NCBI RefSeq assembly: GCF_002234405.1
Contig: NZ_NMQT01000099.1
Location: forward strand, 1-64,000
Direction of reading: 5' to 3'
DNA: 64,000 nt
Origin: Amycolatopsis thailandensis
GTDB taxonomy: Bacteria > Actinomycetota > Actinomycetes > Mycobacteriales > Pseudonocardiaceae
Of the stretch, positions 25,434 to 34,542 are shown in pieces. The stretch's first letter is position 1, and each line of letters begins with the position of its first letter. The position numbers were made by a program, and so were the translations under genes. The notes beneath the pieces are model-generated. The model was not told the origin of the DNA, searched no databases, and saw only the letters and a program-made list of their open reading frames with translations.

Positions 25434-26927
25434 TTGCAGTTCACCGTCCTGCCGGTCCGGGCGCAGCCGCCGAGGCTTGGCCCGCGACAAGGTTACCTGG
25501 TCAAAGACGATTGGGACGACTACCACTTCAAGACGACGTTCATCCTTTTCTATAGCGACGGAACAGAAATTCACAAGGCCGGGCAGGTCAAGATCGGCCG
25601 GTTCGGAATGCGTGAGTATGAGCGTACGACGCTGACCGATCAATTCGCGTCGGTCGATGAAGAGTTCTTCTCTCTTGGACAGGACGACACGTACTACGAG
25701 ATGCTCCGCAGCCTGGGCGACGACGTCCGACTCGATGTTCTGGGCTCTCTGCGCGACATTGCCTATGACCAGGCCCTTTTTGTCAGAGCCAGCACTGAAG
25801 ACGTGACCCAAGTGTCACTGCTCCGTTCGGTCTCCCGGGAGACGGTTGTCCATCAGTTCCACCGGATCGCCCGAGGCGGTGCCCGTCTGACACCGTTCGA
25901 TTTCTCCTACACGGCTCCGGAAACGGGAATCGGGCAAGTGGATCCCCTGACCCTGTCGTTCACGGTGAAGCCGGGAGCGTCACCGCCGACGAACGTGCAC
26001 GCCTTGATCGGTAGCAACGGTGTCGGTAAAACCCGTCTGCTCAGCAACCTGGCGAGAGCGGTCGCGGACGGTTCCGCAAGCGTGGAGGAAGTCGGCCAGG
26101 TCGCCAATCTGACCGGTACGGGGCCGGTCTTCACCAACATGGTCTCTATTGCTTCCAGCGCGTTCGATCTCCTCACCCCTGTACAGGAGACCAACGGAAC
26201 ACACCATGCCCATGTCACCCTTGCCCGCGGAAGCATCCACAGCAACGACGTGACGCCCGCTCAGCGCTTCGCCCAATTGATGCTAGGACTTACCGGGGCC
26301 CGGTGGGATCGTTGGCAGACCGCATTGGACACACTGGCCGAGGCAGACCCGTTGTTCCGAGATGCGGACATAACCGCAGCCAGGCGGATGGCTCCTGAGC
26401 ACTTCACTGCTGATTCCGAAGCGGCATTCGACAAGCTCAGCTCGGGGCACAAGATCGTACTGCTCGCCGTCACCAACCTCGCGGACCTCGTCACCGAAAC
26501 CACCCTGGTCCTGATCGATGAGCCCGAAACCCACCTCCATCCACCACTGCTGGCTGCTTTCATCCGGGCCGTCTCTGACTTACTCGCCGATCGCAACGGC
26601 GTTGCCGTTATCGCGACCCACTCTCCCGTGGTCCTGCAAGAAACGCCCCGCAAATGCGTGTGGGTCCTGCGCCGGTCCGGACAAGTCATGCGGGCTATGC
26701 GCCCCGCTATCGAGACCTTCGGCGAGAACGTCGGAATCCTCACCCACGAGGCATTCGGGCTAGAAGTCACACGATCGGGCTTCCACCGGGACCTAGAGCA
26801 GGCCGTAAACGAGGGCCTTGCCTACAACGAGGTCGTTGAACGCTTTGGAGGAGAACTCGGCAGCGAAGCCAAGAGCCTGGTAAGGGTGCTGATCTCCGTC
26901 CGGGACCGCCAGGAACACCTGCCCTGA
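25434..26927 (+). CDS. Septu-like AAA ATPase (PtuA-type)
   Basis: A 497-aa ATPase. The TTG start follows a near-perfect AAGGAGG. An N-terminal region of about 170 residues without recognised motifs precedes an ABC/OLD-type ATPase: Walker A GSNGVGKTRLL (about 197-207), signature KLSSGHKIVLLAV, Walker B TLVLIDEPETHLHPP, and the switch His in ATHSPVVLQE. The following gene encodes an HNH nuclease and overlaps it by 1 nt (TGATG at 26925-26929). This gene pair is the hallmark of Septu anti-phage systems. The long N-terminal extension is worth comparing with characterised PtuA proteins. Confidence 0.8.
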   Translation: MQFTVLPVRAQPPRLGPRQGYLVKDDWDDYHFKTTFILFYSDGTEIHKAGQVKIGRFGMREYERTTLTDQFASVDEEFFSLGQDDTYYEMLRSLGDDVRLDVLGSLRDIAYDQALFVRASTEDVTQVSLLRSVSRETVVHQFHRIARGGARLTPFDFSYTAPETGIGQVDPLTLSFTVKPGASPPTNVHALIGSNGVGKTRLLSNLARAVADGSASVEEVGQVANLTGTGPVFTNMVSIASSAFDLLTPVQETNGTHHAHVTLARGSIHSNDVTPAQRFAQLMLGLTGARWDRWQTALDTLAEADPLFRDADITAARRMAPEHFTADSEAAFDKLSSGHKIVLLAVTNLADLVTETTLVLIDEPETHLHPPLLAAFIRAVSDLLADRNGVAVIATHSPVVLQETPRKCVWVLRRSGQVMRAMRPAIETFGENVGILTHEAFGLEVTRSGFHRDLEQAVNEGLAYNEVVERFGGELGSEAKSLVRVLISVRDRQEHLP

Positions 26928-27778
26928 TGCGACCACTCCCGGTACCAGCGCACACCGCCCGCGATACCTACTCTCTGTGTATCAGCAGAATTCGCGACGA
27001 CAGCCTCCGGCAACGCCTGGCAGACTTCGAGGACGCGGTAGTCGAAGCGGATGCGGTCTTCGGCATGGCGGTTCGTGCCACCAGTGTGCACACACTCGAC
27101 CCAGCAGCTTTCGTGCCAGACGCCCGGGAAGACCATGTCGAACTGCTGAAAAACTACACCCAGCGTCTCGCCAGGGTCGCCGCTCCGGCCAGACCTATCT
27201 ACGACGAGTTGAAGACGGCGCCACCGCGGTGCCCGCTGTGTGACCATCGCGAGGTAACCACGCTCGACCACCACCTTCCCAAGAGCAGTTTCTCTCTGCT
27301 CGCTGTCGCTCCGGCGAACTTGATCCCCGCTTGCAGCGACTGCAACAAGACTAAGGGCGACACCGCTCCAGGCTGTGCTGAAGAAGAGACGCTTCACCCA
27401 TACTTCGACGACCTCGGCGATGTCCAATGGCTCGGCGCCGTGGTCGCTGAGCAAGTCCCCACCTTTCTGACCTTCTTCGTCAATACACCGCCCATTTGGG
27501 ACGGTTTATTGGCAGCGCGCGTTCGCCACCACTTCGACATTTTGGGACTCGGCGCTTTGTATGGGGCACAAGCCTCTACCTTCGTCGGCGGCCTGCAAGG
27601 ATCAGCGCGGCGTCAGCACGCTGTGGGAGGCGCCGGAGCTGTCCGTGACTTCCTGGAAGACCTCGCCTGCAGCTGGAAGGAAGGAGAGACCATGAGTCCG
27701 AATCATTGGACGCCGGTTACACTTCAGGCCTTGGCCACTAGCGACTGGTTCTGCTCAACAGGTTGCCTCGGTTCCTGA
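26927..27778 (+). CDS. Septu-like HNH nuclease (PtuB-type)
   Basis: A 283-aa protein with a central HNH site: CPLC, TLDHHLPKSSF and the second zinc knuckle CSDCNKTKGD (about 101-145), with NLIPACS between. The N-terminal helical part presumably docks the ATPase and the C-terminal part is unassigned. It is translationally coupled to the ATPase. The last residues (WFCSTGCLGS) and the following DNA may have been altered by the transposase relic that starts shortly after, so the C-terminus may not be original. Confidence 0.8.
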   Translation: MRPLPVPAHTARDTYSLCISRIRDDSLRQRLADFEDAVVEADAVFGMAVRATSVHTLDPAAFVPDAREDHVELLKNYTQRLARVAAPARPIYDELKTAPPRCPLCDHREVTTLDHHLPKSSFSLLAVAPANLIPACSDCNKTKGDTAPGCAEEETLHPYFDDLGDVQWLGAVVAEQVPTFLTFFVNTPPIWDGLLAARVRHHFDILGLGALYGAQASTFVGGLQGSARRQHAVGGAGAVRDFLEDLACSWKEGETMSPNHWTPVTLQALATSDWFCSTGCLGS

Positions 27779-27899
27779 AACAGCCCCGCGGTCAGCGCCG
27801 CCGAGCGCGGCAAGCTCACCGACACCCGGACAAGGTGCTCGCGCGAGTGACGATCGTCGACGACCTCAGCGCGCTGCCGGTTTCGGCGCAACTGATCGT

Positions 27900-28340
27900 C
27901 GAGGCGGTACCGGAACGACCGAACCTCAAGATCGACGTCTTGACCTGCGCGGAGAAGGTCCTCGGTGAGCAGGCCGTGCTGCCGTGGCCGCACCGGTTGG
28001 TCAATCCGGGCACGATCCTGAGTTGGCATCGGCACTTGGTACCCGCGAAGTGGACACTGCCCACGCCGGGCGGGCCGGCCACCGGTCGACGACTCGATTG
28101 CCAGGCTGATCGAACGGATAGCCACGGAGAGCCACAGCTGGGGCTATAAGAGGATTCAGGGTGAGCTGCTCAAGCTCGGGGCACCGGGTTGGTGCCTCGA
28201 CGATCTGGCGGATTCTGAAGCGGGCATGCGTACCTCCGGCGGCGGTCCGGCTCACCGACACGACCTGGCGGCAGTTCCTGTGCACGCAGACCTCGACGAT
28301 GCTGGCGTGCGACTTCTTCCACATTGACTTTGCGCCGGTT
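27900..28340 (+). pseudogene. Decayed integrase-core (rve) transposase fragment
   Basis: Pieces in three frames match an IS-type integrase-core transposase: WPHRLVNPGTILSWHRHLV, then IATESHSWGYKRIQGELLK, then VGASTIWRILKRACVPP and MLACDFFHIDFA, which contains the first catalytic Asp. The rest of the catalytic core (second Asp, Glu) is missing after about 28340 and at least two frameshifts are needed. It is a dead insertion-sequence relic just downstream of the Septu-like pair. Confidence 0.75.
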
Positions 28341-28814
28341 AGGTCATACTCAAACACCGCACTTTCCAGGTCACTCGCACGAACTGTGCTTTACCAGGGC
28401 ACGACAATCATGTCAACAGCTGTTCCGGACGTCGTTGGTGCGCGTACCGGCTCGTCACCTGGTGTTTCGCTCTCCGCTGTCGACACGCCAGACATACTCG
28501 TGCGGGCACTATCTCTCGTGGTGGACTGGTGTCGTCGAACACCTCTTTCCTTGCAGTTAGACGAGCTCGGTCGCTGGCGTCGCTACACCGACTGAGTGGT
28601 CAGCAGGCCCCATTGCAACGTAGACGGTAGATCTGGCGATCCCTAGTCGTGCCGCGCTACGGCATCGTGCGCTCTCATGGTGGGAAGCATGTCGGGACGG
28701 GTCATGTGCATGGCGCCGAGGAAGAGATTGATACGACGGGAGGGGCTGATTTTATATTGTGAGACCGGAAGTACTGCTCGTGGTCTTGAGGGAGGGCCGT
28801 GAACTATCTGCAGC
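28341..28814. other. Intergenic, no gene supported
   Basis: An open frame continues from the transposase relic to 28595 but shows no family resemblance. GC content falls towards the end. A short frame (GTG 28799, strong GGAGG-like RBS, 29 codons) overlaps the start of the next gene out of frame and could be a leader peptide. Confidence 0.35.
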
Positions 28815-30338
28815 GTGTCGGCGACTGGAATCGTGGGAGGAATATTGGTCGACCAGCTTCCAAGTGTGTTGTTTTCACTGAATGACTTTCGGTTCTTGAT
28901 CGACGAGTTGCATTACCGGCTGCAGCTGCTTGAACCTGTTGGGTTGAAGTCTGCTTCAGTGCCGCTTCGCTTTGTTTTGTATGTAATTCTTGTAAGAATT
29001 GTCATTGAAGTTGCTTTTGATGCTTTCCGAGGACTTGTAAGAGCTTTTCATGTTGTAGTTTGCGCGACACTGAACTTCCTGGCGCCGAAACTTCCCCCTG
29101 ATTTCACTGAGCCCTTAGCGTGGTTCTTCGTGAAATTTGAGGCAACCATGTTCAGGACTCGATTATTGCGATCACGAAAGCCGCGGCTCCTAGCCCTGCC
29201 TCGGCGACGAAATCTGACCGCCCACGCGAAGCCGGGGCCACAAATTTTTACCCGGCTATCTAATGCGATAAGATTCAGCACCATCGCCCCACTGATGCTG
29301 GCGGCATTACTGCTCATCTTGCCATTTATGCTCGCGTGGAAACTGGTCCAACCCAGGGTAAGCAGTCTCATTTCATTGCTTATAACTTTGTGGTATCTAG
29401 GACTCCTGCGGGAGCCTTTCGAATTAATGAACGGCATTAAACTGGGTAATATCCAGCTATCGGTTGTGCTAGCGGCTGGGGCATTGATTGCCGTCATGTA
29501 TACGATTGCGAATAGTGATGTCAGAGGGCGAGCCGAACTCAATAAGACTGCCAGTCTGACATGCAGGCTCGCGCTCCATGGTTGCACTTACCCGTTACTG
29601 ATGTCGTCCAACGCGCTGCGCGAAATACGGATCTATTGTACTCGTAAACTGCAGAAGTTCCCTCGGCGACATGAAATAAAACGCGTCGCGCGCCGACCTG
29701 ATCTTGAATGGCGAGGACGGCTTCTGCTTCCTCGGGGATCCTCTCCTATTCTACCCCGCTGGAGAACCAGCAGGCTACTTAAGTCGCGTTTGATAAGAAA
29801 ATTCATCACCGAATGGGTCTATTCGCGCCAATATCTCCGGCAACCTGGAGATAGACTGGCAAAAAGGGTGGAATTCGCGACATGCTATGGAATGATAGAG
29901 GATGCTTGCAGTGCGATCGTCGAGCAGATATCAGAGCTTCGAAAAACAGGCATGGTCGGCAAGATCGACCGGGCCCTCGACAGCTCAGGTATCGAGATCC
30001 TCGTAACTGTTCAAGACGTCAACTTTGGGAAAAATGATGCCAACGCACTTCTGGCCGCCGGCGAGTCAAGCTGGCTTGATTCAATTGTTTCTGAAAATGA
30101 CAAAAAGGGGGTACGGAGTTCTTGGGAGGCTTTGAGTAAAGTGCCTCCGGACGATCCGCAACTTCGTCGAGCATGCGTCGATCTGACACGGAAGCTTCGA
30201 ATTTTCGTCCGATCTGAAAATCGTAAATATTGGCGCGCCGCAGTGACCGAACAGCGCCTTATTCACCTTGCGGAGCGCATTGATAAGTCTCTCCGGCCTC
30301 GCCTTCTTGAGCGGATAATCCAGCAGTTCGGCAAGTAG
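28815..30338 (+). CDS. Low-GC membrane protein, unknown function
   Basis: About 500 aa; the start is GTG at 28815 or TTG at 28845, the latter with GGGAGG 4 nt upstream. Hydrophobic segments lie near residues 52-75, 155-180, 185-205 and 215-235. The C-terminal half (about 240-507) is basic, soluble and helical. Codons end in A/T far more often than in any backbone gene, indicating transfer from a lower-GC source. No family is recognised. Membrane part plus cytoplasmic domain resembles effector-type architectures, but nothing specific supports that. Confidence 0.6.
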   Translation: MSATGIVGGILVDQLPSVLFSLNDFRFLIDELHYRLQLLEPVGLKSASVPLRFVLYVILVRIVIEVAFDAFRGLVRAFHVVVCATLNFLAPKLPPDFTEPLAWFFVKFEATMFRTRLLRSRKPRLLALPRRRNLTAHAKPGPQIFTRLSNAIRFSTIAPLMLAALLLILPFMLAWKLVQPRVSSLISLLITLWYLGLLREPFELMNGIKLGNIQLSVVLAAGALIAVMYTIANSDVRGRAELNKTASLTCRLALHGCTYPLLMSSNALREIRIYCTRKLQKFPRRHEIKRVARRPDLEWRGRLLLPRGSSPILPRWRTSRLLKSRLIRKFITEWVYSRQYLRQPGDRLAKRVEFATCYGMIEDACSAIVEQISELRKTGMVGKIDRALDSSGIEILVTVQDVNFGKNDANALLAAGESSWLDSIVSENDKKGVRSSWEALSKVPPDDPQLRRACVDLTRKLRIFVRSENRKYWRAAVTEQRLIHLAERIDKSLRPRLLERIIQQFGK

Positions 30339-30585
30339 TTTGAAGACCGGATGTTTTCAGCTCGGTTATGAATATGCCCAGGCGATATAGAGTGTCAATA
30401 GCTCCTAGCTCGACAGCAAGTCGAGTAGCGGCAAACGCTCGATTGTGCTTATCGTGCGATTTAGTCTGACTAAAATAGTGGTCACACAGGGATGACTTCG
30501 GATCAAATCTACTCTCGTAGTCGGCAGTGGCGGCGTCTCCGGCCACCTTTGCATAGAATGAGTTGCAAGCTGTAGGCGTCGCTGC

Positions 30586-31398
30586 CTATGGTCGAGTTCG
30601 CGCTAGATGGCGCGCGAAGCTGATCGCGCCGAGAAATGAGATGGCTATCGCGACATACGGCACTAGCCAAGGCCCATTAGCGGCGTTATCGTAGAGCGCT
30701 GCCGCCAGTGTTGCAAAAGAGATTGTGGTGGAGATCATTACGCCGAACGAAACTGTCGCCGCAATTTTAATGCGGCGCTCACGCTCGTGATGGCCTAGCC
30801 GTTTTCGTTGCCGAGAGTGGCTATGTTGTCTGTAGCTAACGATTCCTGTTATAAACTGCACTGCAAGCAAGATCCATGAAACAATATCAATGGCGTATAC
30901 ACCCGGCCCTGCGGCCGTATAGGTGAAATCTTGAACGCCTAGATATATAAGTGCAAAAATAAGTGGGGTTAGAACCGTTGCCAGAGCTGCGCGAAGGAAT
31001 TCTCCAACGGATTTCAAGTCTTGGTGGATGTCGTGTGCGGCACTATTGACTCCGTCAATAGTTAAGACTATTGCGTAAATCAAAGACAGCCCGGCGGCTC
31101 CAAAGCCCACGCCGGACACGAGTTCTAGAGATGCGGATCGATGCGATCCGGGTAGATCGCCAGCGAGAATCGCATAGTTAAGGCTCGAAAGTATAAGTCC
31201 TACTAGTGATACTATTAGGAGTCGAGTTGCGCCAGCGAATGGCTGCACCTCTTGGGTTGACCGTGAGGAAGGGGTCATTCTGGCAGTGAGGAGCACCATA
31301 ATTCCGGCAAATGCAAAGCCTGCTAACACTCCTGCGAGTTGTGAGTAAAAGCCGGCGGTCTCAGCGATGTTGAAGAATGGCTCCCTTTCGGCGTTCAT
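30586..31398 (-). CDS. Six- or seven-TM membrane protein, unknown
   Basis: A 270-aa polytopic protein with hydrophobic helices spread over the whole length. The N-terminus has the pattern FYSQLAGVLAGFAFAGIMVLL; a basic loop (SHSRQRKRLGHHERERR) precedes the last two helices. The ATG at 31398 is preferred to the TTG at 31404. Codon use is low-GC like the neighbour at 28815, with which it is convergent. The GC shift ends sharply at about 31560, so both may have arrived as one segment. No function is assigned. Confidence 0.6.
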   Translation of the reverse strand: MNAEREPFFNIAETAGFYSQLAGVLAGFAFAGIMVLLTARMTPSSRSTQEVQPFAGATRLLIVSLVGLILSSLNYAILAGDLPGSHRSASLELVSGVGFGAAGLSLIYAIVLTIDGVNSAAHDIHQDLKSVGEFLRAALATVLTPLIFALIYLGVQDFTYTAAGPGVYAIDIVSWILLAVQFITGIVSYRQHSHSRQRKRLGHHERERRIKIAATVSFGVMISTTISFATLAAALYDNAANGPWLVPYVAIAISFLGAISFARHLARTRP

Positions 31399-31566
31399 GT
31401 GCAATTTCCAATCCGGATCTGCGACTTCTCGTGTGGAGAAGTCGGTGTTCGGCGACGGTGCTACGTGTAGTCGCCGCAGGTGGCTCTTGTGTTACACAGT
31501 ATGCGTACTTCTGCGAGTTCTTCCGAAAAGTCTTGCCGGCTGTCCAGGTTAAGTGAGATCGCGTCC

Positions 31567-31572
31567 TAGACT
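31567..31572 (+). promoter_or_regulatory. -10 box of a leaderless promoter for the Nudix gene
   Basis: TAGACT, 6 nt, then the ATG at 31579; there is no RBS. Confidence 0.55.
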
Positions 31573-31578
31573 TGCGGC

Positions 31579-32127
31579 ATGACTGATGATCGTGGGTTGT
31601 GGAAGACGTTCAGCGAGCGGCTGGTTTATGACAATCGGTGGGTAAAGGTTGGGCTGGCGGACATCGAGGCGCCAAATGGTGAACGCTGGGACTATCACGT
31701 GGTGCACCTCGCACGCATAGCTATCGCGTTGATCGTAAACGACGAGGAGGAGGTGCTGATGTTGTGGCGCTACCGGTTCGCGACGAAGCAATGGGGGTAT
31801 GAACTATTGGGTGGCATGGTCGAAGCTGGAGAAGACACTGTCGAGACGGCCGTACGGGAAACTGCTGAGGAATCTGGCTGGCGTCCGATCGGTGAACCGG
31901 ATCATCTGGTGAGCTTCGAGCCTTTGCCAGGCCAAGTCACGGCGCCGGTGGATGTGTACCTTTGGCGTGAAGCCGAGTATATCGGCGAGCCTACTGACAC
32001 GGAAGAAGTCGGCCGGGTTGAGTGGGTGCCGTTGGCGCAGGTGAATCATCTTGTACGGCAGCAGAAGTTGCTTGGGTCAGGCACATTGGTGCCCCTGCTC
32101 TACTACATGAACTTGCGCCCGAGGTAA
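31579..32127 (+). CDS. Nudix hydrolase (ADP-ribose pyrophosphatase-like)
   Basis: A 182-aa hydrolase with an intact Nudix box, GGMVEAGEDTVETAVRETAEES (about 76-97), containing the REX2EE core that binds Mg2+. The upstream strand pattern (YHVVHL, ALIVNDEEEVLMLWRYRF) and downstream GVTAPVD-like segment (GQVTAPVDVYLW) resemble ADP-ribose or nucleotide-sugar pyrophosphatases. The gene is leaderless. In a defence island it could remove signalling nucleotides, but a housekeeping role is equally possible. Confidence 0.88.
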   Translation: MTDDRGLWKTFSERLVYDNRWVKVGLADIEAPNGERWDYHVVHLARIAIALIVNDEEEVLMLWRYRFATKQWGYELLGGMVEAGEDTVETAVRETAEESGWRPIGEPDHLVSFEPLPGQVTAPVDVYLWREAEYIGEPTDTEEVGRVEWVPLAQVNHLVRQQKLLGSGTLVPLLYYMNLRPR

Positions 32128-32210
32128 GACGGGTGAACCTCGAGGTGCTCATCTCGCGCCGGGAGCGCACCGAGCTGACCCGGCAGGTAAGCCGCCCATG
32201 CGCGCTGCTT

Positions 32211-33368
32211 CTACGTCTGCGGACCGGGCGGCGGGGTAGTTAAGTTAGCGGTTGACACCCTTGCCGTGTTCTTGGAGGTGGTTGCCTTTGAGATAAGTGG
32301 CTGTTGTTCAAGCTCTAGCTCGAGCTCGGTCAGCTGTCTGATGAGCCAGTCGCGGGTTTGTTGGCGAGTTAGGGCCGCGCGGGCGATGCGCTCAAGCTGA
32401 CCTTCGTAGAAGGCGACGTCATCGTCGTTCTCCAGGAACAAGCTGGTTGTGGGCTGTTGGTGATGAACGAGTGGAAGGTGCTGTTCGTGTCGATACACGG
32501 TGAAACCTGTCTGGAGGCTGGCCAGGGCGAGGTGGTCGGGTACGAGGTGGATGTGGTGATGAGGTAGCGAAGACGTGATCAGCAGGTGCAGGATCTGCTC
32601 GTGTTTGACGACGGGTTCTTCACGGTGTGCGAACAGCGCGGTTTCGCGCAGGTAGAAGGTGAAGGACGCAGGTGCCTGGAGAGATGCTGCCTGGCTGGTG
32701 AGTCGCGTGTGCACTGCCGTGTCGAGAGTGGCGCCGTCCGCGTGACCGTTCCTAGAGAGGGCTTCTCGGATGTACGGCTCGATCTGGAGTCGCCGCGGGA
32801 TTTCGACAGGGTTGTAGGTCGCGATGGCCTGGCTGCCGCTGTCGAGCACCTTGATGAGCGGAAGATCGTCGGGGAAGCCTGCAGGGTGGCTTCTGACCTG
32901 GTAGCCGTTGTCGGGGAGGCGGTCCAGGGCCACAAGGTCGTCGAGTTCGTGAAGGGTTGCCTTCGCGCGGGCGAGGTAGATGGCGACGTCGCCGGCTTGG
33001 TAGTTGCGGAGACCACTTTCCAGGCGCGAGATGGTGGAGGCAGGCCACCCGAGCATGCGACTCATGTCCGTCGCGAGGTAGCCAGCGCGCACGCGGATCC
33101 GCCGTAGCTCGACGCCGAGCTCCCTCTGTTTTGCGGTCGACCGCTGCTGTGTCCTCTTCGCTTTCACCGGCTCCTGCTTAAGGTCGTTGCGGGAGGCAGG
33201 CCGTCCCACGATTGCTTTGGCCGTCACGGGCGCTGTGACGGCACGAGATAGCGGGCTACCTGCGGAAACAGCGCGTGTGACGTATGCGTCGGTTTGCTTC
33301 GCGTCGTCACATCTGCCGTGAATCGGCCGCAGGAAGGGCGGTAGCGAGAGATAACGGTCAGCCGTCAC
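32211..33368 (-). CDS. XRE-family regulator with DUF5753 (Scr1 type)
   Basis: A 385-aa protein. After a disordered N-terminus of about 75 residues, an HTH (about 80-140: ELRRIRVRAGYLATDMSRMLGWPASTISRLESG) is followed by the DUF5753 ligand-like domain with YNPVEIPRRLQIEPYIREAL, FYLRETAL and LPHHHIHLVPD. Such proteins are abundant in actinomycetes and usually pair with a small DUF397-type protein, which is absent here. The GTG start at 33368 overlaps the upstream stop (GTGA). It is the last gene of a three-gene operon. Confidence 0.85.
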   Translation of the reverse strand: MTADRYLSLPPFLRPIHGRCDDAKQTDAYVTRAVSAGSPLSRAVTAPVTAKAIVGRPASRNDLKQEPVKAKRTQQRSTAKQRELGVELRRIRVRAGYLATDMSRMLGWPASTISRLESGLRNYQAGDVAIYLARAKATLHELDDLVALDRLPDNGYQVRSHPAGFPDDLPLIKVLDSGSQAIATYNPVEIPRRLQIEPYIREALSRNGHADGATLDTAVHTRLTSQAASLQAPASFTFYLRETALFAHREEPVVKHEQILHLLITSSLPHHHIHLVPDHLALASLQTGFTVYRHEQHLPLVHHQQPTTSLFLENDDDVAFYEGQLERIARAALTRQQTRDWLIRQLTELELELEQQPLISKATTSKNTARVSTANLTTPPPGPQT

Positions 33369-33718
33369 GTCGGCGAACGAGGAGCGCCGTGTCGTGTGGT
33401 GACGAGTAGCGCGGCTGTGCTGGCGACCTTCTGGAGGGCCGTTACGTGTCCGGTCAGTCGGTCGAGCCCGAGCGGGGTAAGACGCATCTTGGTACGGCGA
33501 CCAGTGACCCGGATAGACACGTAGCCGGCTGCGACGAGGAGCTCAGCATGGAGCGAGACGGAGTGCGGCTTGACTCGCAGTGTGTTTGCCAGAACCGCGG
33601 CCTCGTGCCAGTGCAGGTCCGCGAGAAGGCACATCACGAACAGGCGGACCGGCAAGAGGAGAAGCGGATCGAGGTCGCGGTGGGAGGACGGAGCCGTAGG
33701 GAGTGTTGGCCGCATCAC
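33365..33718 (-). CDS. Winged-helix DNA-binding protein
   Basis: A 117-aa protein with a winged-helix fold read from LPVRLFVMCLLADLHWHEAAVLANTLRVKPHSVSLHAELLVAAGYV and a basic wing (GRRTKMRLTPLG). It resembles the single-domain wHTH transcriptional regulators of actinobacteria. The GTG at 33718 (or ATG at 33715) overlaps the upstream stop, and its own stop overlaps the DUF5753 gene. The N-terminal 18 residues are non-conserved. Confidence 0.75.
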   Translation of the reverse strand: MMRPTLPTAPSSHRDLDPLLLLPVRLFVMCLLADLHWHEAAVLANTLRVKPHSVSLHAELLVAAGYVSIRVTGRRTKMRLTPLGLDRLTGHVTALQKVASTAALLVTTRHGAPRSPT

Positions 33719-34371
33719 TGCTCACCACTCGTCGCCTCATGAGAGTCGGGTCGCCGGAGGTGGAGGGCTAGGGGCGACCCGGCTGGCCTTTTCTGCAGCT
33801 CAAGTGGGTCGGCGCCTAAGTGTTCGCCGCGGTGCGTGGCCGGACTGTGCGGTGTACCGCCGTTCTGCGGGAGGCGACGTGCGGCATGCTGGGACTCAAC
33901 CGCAGCGCAGGGCGGTGGTGCGATGATCAGCTGGTCCGTTGTCAGGCGCCCTGCCGCACGTAGTGAACGGTGGGCGCGGTGCCGCCCCGCATCCACCGAC
34001 GTAATGGTCCGGCCGTCCCGCTCGGGGGTAGCACGCGCGCGTTGACGTGGGCGCGACTGCGGGACGGCCGGAGTCTGATGGCGGCCGAAGAGGCGGCACC
34101 AGCGGTGAGCCTTCCGGTGTCGTCCGGACTCAGCCGTGGGGTTGATGGGGCGGTTGAGGATCCGGAGCACCGCGACGCACGCGACGCATGGAGGTCCAGG
34201 CGGCGCGAGGCACGAGCCGATGAGGACGACATGACCGCAGACCGCCAGGTAAAAGCCCTCAAGCCCTTGGGCGAACGCTTCATCGGTGACGGCGTGATCG
34301 AGCCTGTCGTCTACGCAGCGGTACCAGCAGACGTAAGGACGGGACCGCTGTGACCTGCTCGTGCCGCTCAT
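33715..34371 (-). CDS. Actinobacterial hypothetical protein, operon leader
   Basis: A 218-aa protein from the ATG at 34371 (AGGAG 8 nt upstream). The N-terminal 60 residues have the recurring actinobacterial pattern W-x3-VD...HAVTDEAF...Y.AVCGHVVL followed by PPGPPCVAC, which may bind a metal through the two Cys and the His. The remainder is basic, low-complexity and probably disordered. It is the first gene of the operon with the winged-helix and DUF5753 genes. Proteins of this type commonly neighbour XRE regulators; function unknown. Confidence 0.6.
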   Translation of the reverse strand: MSGTSRSQRSRPYVCWYRCVDDRLDHAVTDEAFAQGLEGFYLAVCGHVVLIGSCLAPPGPPCVACVAVLRILNRPINPTAESGRHRKAHRWCRLFGRHQTPAVPQSRPRQRARATPERDGRTITSVDAGRHRAHRSLRAAGRLTTDQLIIAPPPCAAVESQHAARRLPQNGGTPHSPATHRGEHLGADPLELQKRPAGSPLALHLRRPDSHEATSGEQ

Positions 34372-34400
34372 CTCGTCCGCTCCTGAGGTCATCCTGTGTG

Positions 34401-34412
34401 TTGAAATCATCA
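34401..34412. promoter_or_regulatory. Shared motif TTGAAATCATCA (copy 1)
   Basis: A 12-bp sequence between the divergent starts at 34371 and 34543, repeated exactly at 38563-38574 in another divergent spacer of the element. Candidate operator for an element-encoded regulator. Confidence 0.35.
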
Positions 34413-34542
34413 AAGATGGATCAACGCTGGGAGGCCAGGGCGGTAGTGTCAGAGTTTGGTGACAGGGCGGTGACATTCTTGGTCTTCACCTGCGTATATA
34501 GCTGATATGCTGAACCGCAAGTCAAGCAGTGCGAGGTGATCG

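Noticed and set aside
28799-28887. A 29-codon frame with a strong RBS overlapping the 28815 start
   Set aside because: It could be a leader peptide, but no attenuator structure or amino-acid run supports it; mentioned only in the spacer entry.
30259-30546. A 95-codon minus-strand frame with a GTG start
   Set aside because: It overlaps the end of the 28815 gene by 80 bp, has only a weak RBS and no family resemblance. It cannot be excluded but is not supported.
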